DNA of 9,959 bases from Candidatus Moranbacteria bacterium CG23_combo_of_CG06-09_8_20_14_all_35_22 (GTDB taxonomy: Bacteria > Patescibacteriota > Minisyncoccia > Moranbacterales > UBA2206): assembly GCA_002772115.1 (NCBI GenBank), contig PCRW01000060.1, forward strand, positions 1 to 9,959, written 5' to 3'. Positions 6,686-9,959 of this stretch are shown here, in pieces (within the stretch, counting starts at the first letter, position 1; every line of letters begins with the position of its first letter). The notes under the pieces are model-generated. The model had not been told where the DNA came from. It did no database searches and saw only the letters and a list, made by a program, of their open reading frames with translations. Position numbers and translations under genes: made by a program.

Positions 6686-9001
6686 TTACTTTTTCAACAC
6701 CGACAAAAATGCTTCCGGCGGAATTGACACTCGCCCAATATTCTTCATCTTTTTTTTGCCTTTTTTTTGCTTTTCCAAAAGCTTCTTTTTTCTGGTCACA
6801 TCTCCTCCATACAGCTTAGCAATCACATCTTTCCGAAAAGCCTTGATGGTTTCTCGAGCGATAATTTTTGCGCCGAGCACCGCTTGTAAAGCGATTTGAA
6901 AATTTTGCGTTGGAATAACTTCTTTCAATTTTTCTACAATTCTTTTGCCTTCCGAATGGGCGTTTTCCCGTGGAACAATCCGAGAAAAAGCATCCACTTT
7001 TTCTTCCGCTACTAAAATATCCAACTTCACCAAATCATACGGCCGATAATCTTTGACTTCATAATTCATTGAAGCATAACCAGAAGAAGCACTTTTGAGA
7101 TCATCATGAAGATTAGTCACGACATCCGTCAAAGGACAGTTAAATTTTATTATCATTCTTTCAGCATCCAAATATTGCGTATCTAGGTATTCAGATCGAG
7201 TATTTTTCATTACTTCCATAATTGGTCCAAGATAACTGGAAGGCGAAACAATTTCCAAACTCACATACGGCTCAAAAATTTCTTCAATTTCCGAAGGATC
7301 CGGAAATTCCGAAGGAGAAAATATTTTTACTCGACCATCCTTATTTCTTAATTTAACTTCATATACAACGCTTGGCGTAGTGATAGTTGGATTGATTTGA
7401 AATTCTCGTTCCAGTCGAGATTGGATAATTTCTAAATGCAACAGTCCCAAAAATCCACAACGAAAACCTCGACCCAAAGCCAAATTAGATTCCGGCTCAA
7501 ATACAAAAGCCGCGTCATTGAGCTTGAGTTTGTCCAAAGAATCTCGCATCAAATTGTAATCATCTCCTTCCACCGGATAAAAACTGGCATAAACCATCGG
7601 CACAACCTCCTTGTACCCAGGTAGTGGAACTACCTGGGTCGCAGATTCACGCAGACTGGACGCTGACCCTCGCTGAATTTTTTCCGCGTTAGTCCGCGTT
7701 CCGTCCGCGTATGTCCGCGACGTAATCGTATCGCCCACTTTACACTCACTCACGCTTTTTAGTCCTGTAGCAATGTAGCCAATTTCACCGGCAGAAAGTT
7801 TTTCCGCCTTAACTAAATTTGGTTTGAAATATCCCACCTCAATCACATCGCTTTTTTTATCATTTATCATCATGACAATTTCTTCTTCCGCACGAATTTC
7901 TCCGTCAAAAACTCGTACATGCGCCAGCACTCCTTTATAAGTATCATATTTTGAATCAAAAATTAGAGCGCGCAGTGGCTTATTCAAATCTCCTTTCGGA
8001 GAAGGAATTTTTTCCACAATTTTTTCCAAAAGTTTTTCCACATTTTGTCCGGTTTTTCCAGAAACTTCCAAAATTTCTTCTTCTTTGCATCCCAAAACTT
8101 GCATAATTTCCCGCTTAGATTTTTCAATGTTGGCATTAGGTAAATCAATTTTATTCACAACAGGAATTATTTCTAAATTATGTTCAATGGCTTGATATAA
8201 ATTAGCTAGTGTTTGCGCCTGCACTCCCTTAGTCGCATCCACCAAAAGCACTGCCCCTTCCACCGCCGCAAGTGAACGCGAAACTTCATAACCAAAATCC
8301 ACATGCCCTGGTGTGTCGATCAAATTCAAGATAAGCGCGGATGATTGCGGATTTTCACGCTGATTTTCGCTGATATGCGGATTATCGCGAATAATATCGC
8401 AAACAATTCTTTCTATTTGTAAATTTTTATTGCCAAAATTAACCAGCAAAGCCAGTCTGTAATCGGTACCTTTTAAATAATACCAAGTTTGTTTTTTTTC
8501 TATTTTTCCAACAAAAGGCAATGCTTTAAGTTCAAGAATAATTTTTTCATCAACAATAAAATCAGGCTTGTATGTTCCGACCTTTTTATTTTTATAAATA
8601 ACATTGACAGATTTTTCTCTAACAAAGAATATACCTATATCTGATAATTCTTTAGCTAAAGCATTGCCATAAACACTCTCCTTATGTCCAGGGCCGAGTG
8701 TATTATAAACATTAAATATAGCTCCTCTTATTTTATAAGTCAGTTCCTCATACAATAATCTGCATTTATCCGCGTCGCAATCCGCGTTTATCTGCGTCGC
8801 TCGATAGAGCATGCGAACTGGGGTCATTTTAATAGTGATCCCCCGCTCCCTTTCCAAATCCATTTGATCCAAGAGTTGTTCTTTCATTTTTCTTTTTTCA
8901 ATCGTTCCCGTCATTTCCAACATCCGATCGGCCAGAGTCGATTTTCCATGATCAATGTGCGCGATTATACAGAAATTTCGAATACTATTTTTTTCTAACA
9001 T
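6686..9001 (-). CDS. lepA: Elongation factor 4 (LepA) with two in-frame insertions
   Basis: Ribosome-associated translational GTPase that back-translocates or remodels stalled ribosomes. The frame is 771 residues against 599 in E. coli; almost all the excess is two insertions. GTPase motifs are intact: G1 AHIDHGKS at 14-21, G2 RGITIK at 53-58, G3 DTPGH at 229-233, G4 NKID at 283-286 and G5 SGKTG at 314-318. Domains II, III and V and the LepA-specific C-terminal domain (YGGDVTRKKKLLEKQKKGKKKMKNIG, from 731) follow without breaks. Insertion 1 (residues about 68-222, between G2 and G3) encodes a complete GxxExxY domain. Insertion 2 (about 428-458, before LPGYKEV) adds roughly 23 residues of repeat-derived sequence. 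Neither introduces a stop or frameshift, so the protein could still be made. The ATG at 9001 begins the conserved IRNFCIIAHIDHGK. It lies 53 bases after the recombinase fragment in the same orientation. Confidence 0.95.
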   Translation of the reverse strand: MLEKNSIRNFCIIAHIDHGKSTLADRMLEMTGTIEKRKMKEQLLDQMDLERERGITIKMTPVRMLYRATQINADCDADKCRLLYEELTYKIRGAIFNVYNTLGPGHKESVYGNALAKELSDIGIFFVREKSVNVIYKNKKVGTYKPDFIVDEKIILELKALPFVGKIEKKQTWYYLKGTDYRLALLVNFGNKNLQIERIVCDIIRDNPHISENQRENPQSSALILNLIDTPGHVDFGYEVSRSLAAVEGAVLLVDATKGVQAQTLANLYQAIEHNLEIIPVVNKIDLPNANIEKSKREIMQVLGCKEEEILEVSGKTGQNVEKLLEKIVEKIPSPKGDLNKPLRALIFDSKYDTYKGVLAHVRVFDGEIRAEEEIVMMINDKKSDVIEVGYFKPNLVKAEKLSAGEIGYIATGLKSVSECKVGDTITSRTYADGTRTNAEKIQRGSASSLRESATQVVPLPGYKEVVPMVYASFYPVEGDDYNLMRDSLDKLKLNDAAFVFEPESNLALGRGFRCGFLGLLHLEIIQSRLEREFQINPTITTPSVVYEVKLRNKDGRVKIFSPSEFPDPSEIEEIFEPYVSLEIVSPSSYLGPIMEVMKNTRSEYLDTQYLDAERMIIKFNCPLTDVVTNLHDDLKSASSGYASMNYEVKDYRPYDLVKLDILVAEEKVDAFSRIVPRENAHSEGKRIVEKLKEVIPTQNFQIALQAVLGAKIIARETIKAFRKDVIAKLYGGDVTRKKKLLEKQKKGKKKMKNIGRVSIPPEAFLSVLKK
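7615..7639. repeat. Perfect hairpin at the edge of insertion 2
   Basis: ACCCAGGTAGT (7615-7625), a 3-base loop GGA and ACTACCTGGGT (7629-7639) form a perfect 11-bp stem. On the coding strand one arm encodes the conserved LepA residues Leu-Pro-Gly. The other arm encodes Thr-Gln-Val-Val, which ordinary LepA lacks. This looks like an inverted copy of host sequence made at the junction of the insertion. Confidence 0.75.
7640..7719. mobile_element. Short non-coding palindromic element inserted in lepA
   Basis: The left half has CGCAGA at 7640 and 7650 and CGCTGA at 7661 and 7671 (spacings 10, 11, 10). The right half has TCCGCG at 7683, 7693, 7704 and 7714 (again 10, 11, 10). The whole is GC-rich in an AT-rich gene. 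It falls where LepA proteins have a short variable loop between GDT(I/L)T and LPG: here 32 residues against 9 in E. coli, about 69 extra bases, so the frame is kept. The motif set matches the ends of the larger insertion at 8336-8800. I infer a non-autonomous relative of that element. Confidence 0.65.
8336..8800 (-). mobile_element. GxxExxY-bearing element inserted in frame in lepA
   Basis: The segment measured between its outermost motif units is 465 bp, exactly 155 codons. Low-coordinate end: CGCGGA at 8336, TGCGGA at 8346, CGCTGA at 8358 and 8368, then TGCGGA at 8376 and CGCGAA at 8386. High-coordinate end, in inverted sense: TCTGCA at 8759, TCCGCG at 8769 and 8781, TCTGCG at 8791. The outer four motifs of each end are spaced 10, 12 and 10 bp, about one helical turn. 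The end arrays are translated as linker peptides (residues about 68-81 and 205-222). The native residues joining VRMLYR to LNLIDTPGH appear shortened or replaced, so the exact boundary is uncertain by a few codons. Confidence 0.7.
8390..8758 (-). other. GxxExxY (PD-(D/E)XK_3 family) domain nested in LepA
   Basis: LepA residues about 82-204 form a complete GxxExxY domain. It starts LLYEELTYKIRGAIFNVYNTLG, has the name motif G105-x2-E108-x2-Y111, and continues to YKPDFIV (Asp147) and the ELK motif (Glu157, Lys159). These give an intact PD-x9-ELK nuclease-type active site. It ends with the family's YLKGTDYRLALLVNFG and IERIV segments. Family members are usually free-standing proteins of about 120-130 residues, of unknown function and widespread in bacteria. 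No strong start signal precedes it: the only in-frame candidate is the TTG for residue 83, with no clear Shine-Dalgarno. No in-frame stop follows, so it would normally be made as part of LepA. Confidence 0.85.
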
Positions 9002-9019
9002 ATTTTCTAATTTATAATT

Positions 9020-9045
9020 ACTACCATATATAGGCGAATGGTAGT
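9020..9045. repeat. Hairpin between the recombinase fragment and lepA
   Basis: ACTACCAT (9020-9027) and ATGGTAGT (9038-9045) form a perfect 8-bp stem with a 10-base loop, in the 53-base gap upstream of lepA. No T-run follows on the minus strand, so it is not a classical terminator. It would lie in the 5' leader of any lepA transcript. Confidence 0.5.
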
Positions 9046-9054
9046 GGCGTATTT

Positions 9055-9534
9055 TTATTCCAGTGGACTTTTAATTTTTCTTATCATTGGATTAGTCACT
9101 TTGGTATAAATTTGTGTTGTTCTAATGTTAGCATGCCCCAAGAGTTCTTGTACATAGCGAACATCAGTGCCATTTTCCAAAAGATGCGTGGCAAAACTGT
9201 GTCGAAGAGAATGAAAAGTGGCATCTTTTTGCACCCCCGCTTTTTTCAATGCATTTTCAAAAACTTTTTGGGCTGTTCTCTCGGTTAATTTTCCCTGCCT
9301 CATCGGCAGGCAAGCTCCGCGTTCACTGGCAAAAAAATAATCATTAGAATTTTTGTTGGAAATTAATTTTTCCACATCCGCCACTAACTTTTCTGGAAAA
9401 ACCGTAATACGATCTTTGTTGCCTTTGGCTCCTTTGATATGAATGATTAGTTCCGCCAAATTTATATCTTTGATTTTCAAATTGATAATTTCACTGACTC
9501 GTAATCCGCCAGAATATGCCAGCGCTACCATCAA
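9055..9534 (-). CDS. Tyrosine recombinase, catalytic piece (split or decayed)
   Basis: Catalytic half of a XerC/XerD-like tyrosine recombinase, 159 residues counted from the TTG at 9534. An ATG at 9531, two codons in, overlaps the upstream TGA and is the likelier start. All catalytic residues are present: Arg12 (GLRVSE), Lys37 (AKGNKDR), His108 and Arg111 (HSLRH), His134 (LGHA) and Tyr143 (IYTKV). It begins directly at the helix carrying the first Arg, so the linker and first catalytic-domain helix, about 50-60 residues of a normal XerD (298 residues in E. coli), are missing. It also carries a seven-codon palindromic insertion at residues 74-80. Family role: DNA strand exchange, for example chromosome dimer resolution or integration. 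Whether this piece is functional is doubtful. Confidence 0.75.
   Translation of the reverse strand: MMVALAYSGGLRVSEIINLKIKDINLAELIIHIKGAKGNKDRITVFPEKLVADVEKLISNKNSNDYFFASERGACLPMRQGKLTERTAQKVFENALKKAGVQKDATFHSLRHSFATHLLENGTDVRYVQELLGHANIRTTQIYTKVTNPMIRKIKSPLE
9295..9315. repeat. Seven-codon palindromic insertion in the recombinase
   Basis: The reading SERG-ACLPMRQ-GKLTERT interrupts the SERGGKLT-type stretch common in XerC/D proteins with seven extra residues. The DNA holds CCTGCC (9294-9299), a 5-base loop and GGCAGG (9305-9310), a GC-rich 6-bp hairpin in AT-rich surroundings. The length of 21 bp keeps the frame. Similar GC-rich short palindromes are, to my knowledge, frequent in Patescibacteria genomes. 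Confidence 0.55.
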
Positions 9535-9791
9535 TTTATGTTTTTCATTACTTCTCGATAGAAATATTTAATCGCCTGCAAATGCACATTGATTGTTTGC
9601 GAAGATTGTCCCCTGTCCTGTTTTTCCAATAAATATTTTTTGATCAATTCAATTTCTGGTTCTTTTTTGACAATTTTTACATATTTAAAATAATCTGTGA
9701 GACATCCTAAATAACTTTCAATTGTTCGCGGACTATAATTTCGCAATTTCAATTCATTTTTAATTTTTTGCAATAACTCTTGCATCTTCAT
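9531..9791 (-). CDS. Tyrosine recombinase, N-terminal core-binding piece
   Basis: An 86-residue SAM-like core-binding domain of a XerC/XerD-like recombinase: LRNYSPRTIESYLGCLTDYFKY near residues 16-37 and the QTINVHLQAIKYFYREV helix at 65-81 are typical. It stops at TGA (9533-9531) just after the last helix, where the interdomain linker should begin. The following catalytic piece is in a different frame, and its ATG shares the A of this stop (TGATG). The ATG at 9791 or the ATG at 9785 may be used; no Shine-Dalgarno sequence is seen. Either a deletion with frameshift has broken one gene, or two coupled half-proteins are made. Confidence 0.7.
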   Translation of the reverse strand: MKMQELLQKIKNELKLRNYSPRTIESYLGCLTDYFKYVKIVKKEPEIELIKKYLLEKQDRGQSSQTINVHLQAIKYFYREVMKNIN

Positions 9792-9833
9792 AAAAATTAT
9801 GCTATATTTATCTTATAAATCAGCAACATCCAA

Positions 9834-9862
9834 ATTATACTAAAATTTCGCATAACACGCAA
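9834..9862 (-). promoter_or_regulatory. Promoter of the recombinase, embedded in a palindrome
   Basis: On the minus strand there is TTGCGT (complement of 9857-9862), a 17-base spacer and TATAAT (complement of 9834-9839). Predicted start is near 9827, about 36 bases before the ATG at 9791. An 11-bp inverted repeat (9838-9848 and 9861-9871) brackets the spacer and touches both boxes, as an operator would. Confidence 0.5.
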
Positions 9863-9891
9863 ATTTTAGTAATTACTTTGAATTACGAAAC

Positions 9892-9959
9892 TAACTTTAT
9901 CCACTAAATTCAGACAAATTAAAACATTCTAAATTATCTGAATTTAGTTGGTAAGGTTA
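9892..9959. repeat. Imperfect inverted repeat at the right edge
   Basis: ACTAAATTCAGA (9903-9914) and TCTGAATTTAGT (9937-9948) pair perfectly over 12 bp. The pairing continues outward with a few mismatches to about 9892 and to the last base of the window, giving arms of about 23 bases around a 22-base loop. It may continue past the window. It lies upstream of the recombinase and could be a binding site or a small palindromic element. Confidence 0.5.

Noticed and set aside
7640..7719. CRISPR array from the regular TCCGCG motifs
   Set aside because: Units are 6 bases at 10-11 base spacing, with no room for repeats and spacers, and they lie inside coding sequence.
8336..8800. Intein in LepA
   Set aside because: There is no Cys or Ser at a splice-start position with an intein A block, and no terminal His-Asn followed by Cys, Ser or Thr. 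The inserted domain is GxxExxY, not a Hint or LAGLIDADG fold.
8336..8800. Group I or group II intron carrying a nuclease gene
   Set aside because: The whole insertion is open in the lepA frame, is too short for an intron core plus a protein gene, and shows no recognisable catalytic core or domain V hairpin.
9531..9533. TGA read as glycine (recoded genetic code) joining the two recombinase pieces
   Set aside because: Reading through the TGA meets a TAG two codons later, and the catalytic piece is in another frame.
9892..9959. Integron attC site
   Set aside because: The arms do not end in the expected RYYYAAC and GTTRRRY core sites, and the neighbouring recombinase lacks a visible integron-integrase insertion.

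Overview
The window is AT-rich, and every gene I can support lies on the minus strand. It looks like a chromosomal fragment of a low-GC, small-genome bacterium. I infer Patescibacteria (Candidate Phyla Radiation): genes are tightly packed, Shine-Dalgarno sequences are weak or absent, the FtsB-like protein ends in a tryptophan-rich tail, and small palindromes are scattered between and inside genes. The standard bacterial code fits: TGA acts as a stop and no conserved gene needs it read as an amino acid. The taxonomic placement is inference.

In transcription order (high to low coordinates): a tyrosine recombinase split into an N-terminal piece and a catalytic piece (9791-9055); lepA, encoding elongation factor 4 (9001-6686); a compact envelope/division cluster with a 36-residue membrane peptide, an FtsB/DivIC-like protein and a membrane-anchored parvulin-type peptidyl-prolyl isomerase (6645-5078); an intergenic palindromic repeat (about 4945-5071); a short ferredoxin followed by a ClpB-type disaggregase (4932-2131); and an orphan AAA ATPase with its own promoter and terminator (1981-491). 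The left 540 bases hold no convincing gene, but they carry two near-identical sigma70-type promoters pointing left.

The most unusual part is lepA. Its reading frame holds two in-frame insertions. The larger (about 8336-8800, 465 bp = 155 codons) lies between the G2 and G3 motifs of the GTPase domain. It encodes a complete GxxExxY-family PD-(D/E)XK nuclease-like domain flanked by inverted arrays of short GC-rich motifs spaced 10, 12 and 10 bp. The smaller (about 7640-7719) carries no protein domain but has the same layout: four CGCAGA/CGCTGA motifs facing four TCCGCG motifs, each set spaced 10, 11 and 10 bp. I read the pair as a possible autonomous element (with nuclease) and a short non-autonomous derivative, both tolerated because they keep the lepA frame open. 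A third in-frame palindromic insertion of seven codons sits in the recombinase catalytic piece.

The ordinary genes cover translation (LepA), protein quality control (ClpB, the isomerase), division (FtsB-like) and electron transfer (ferredoxin). The ClpB-like protein has an LGF tripeptide where ClpC carries its ClpP-docking loop, so it may feed a protease and not only refold proteins.
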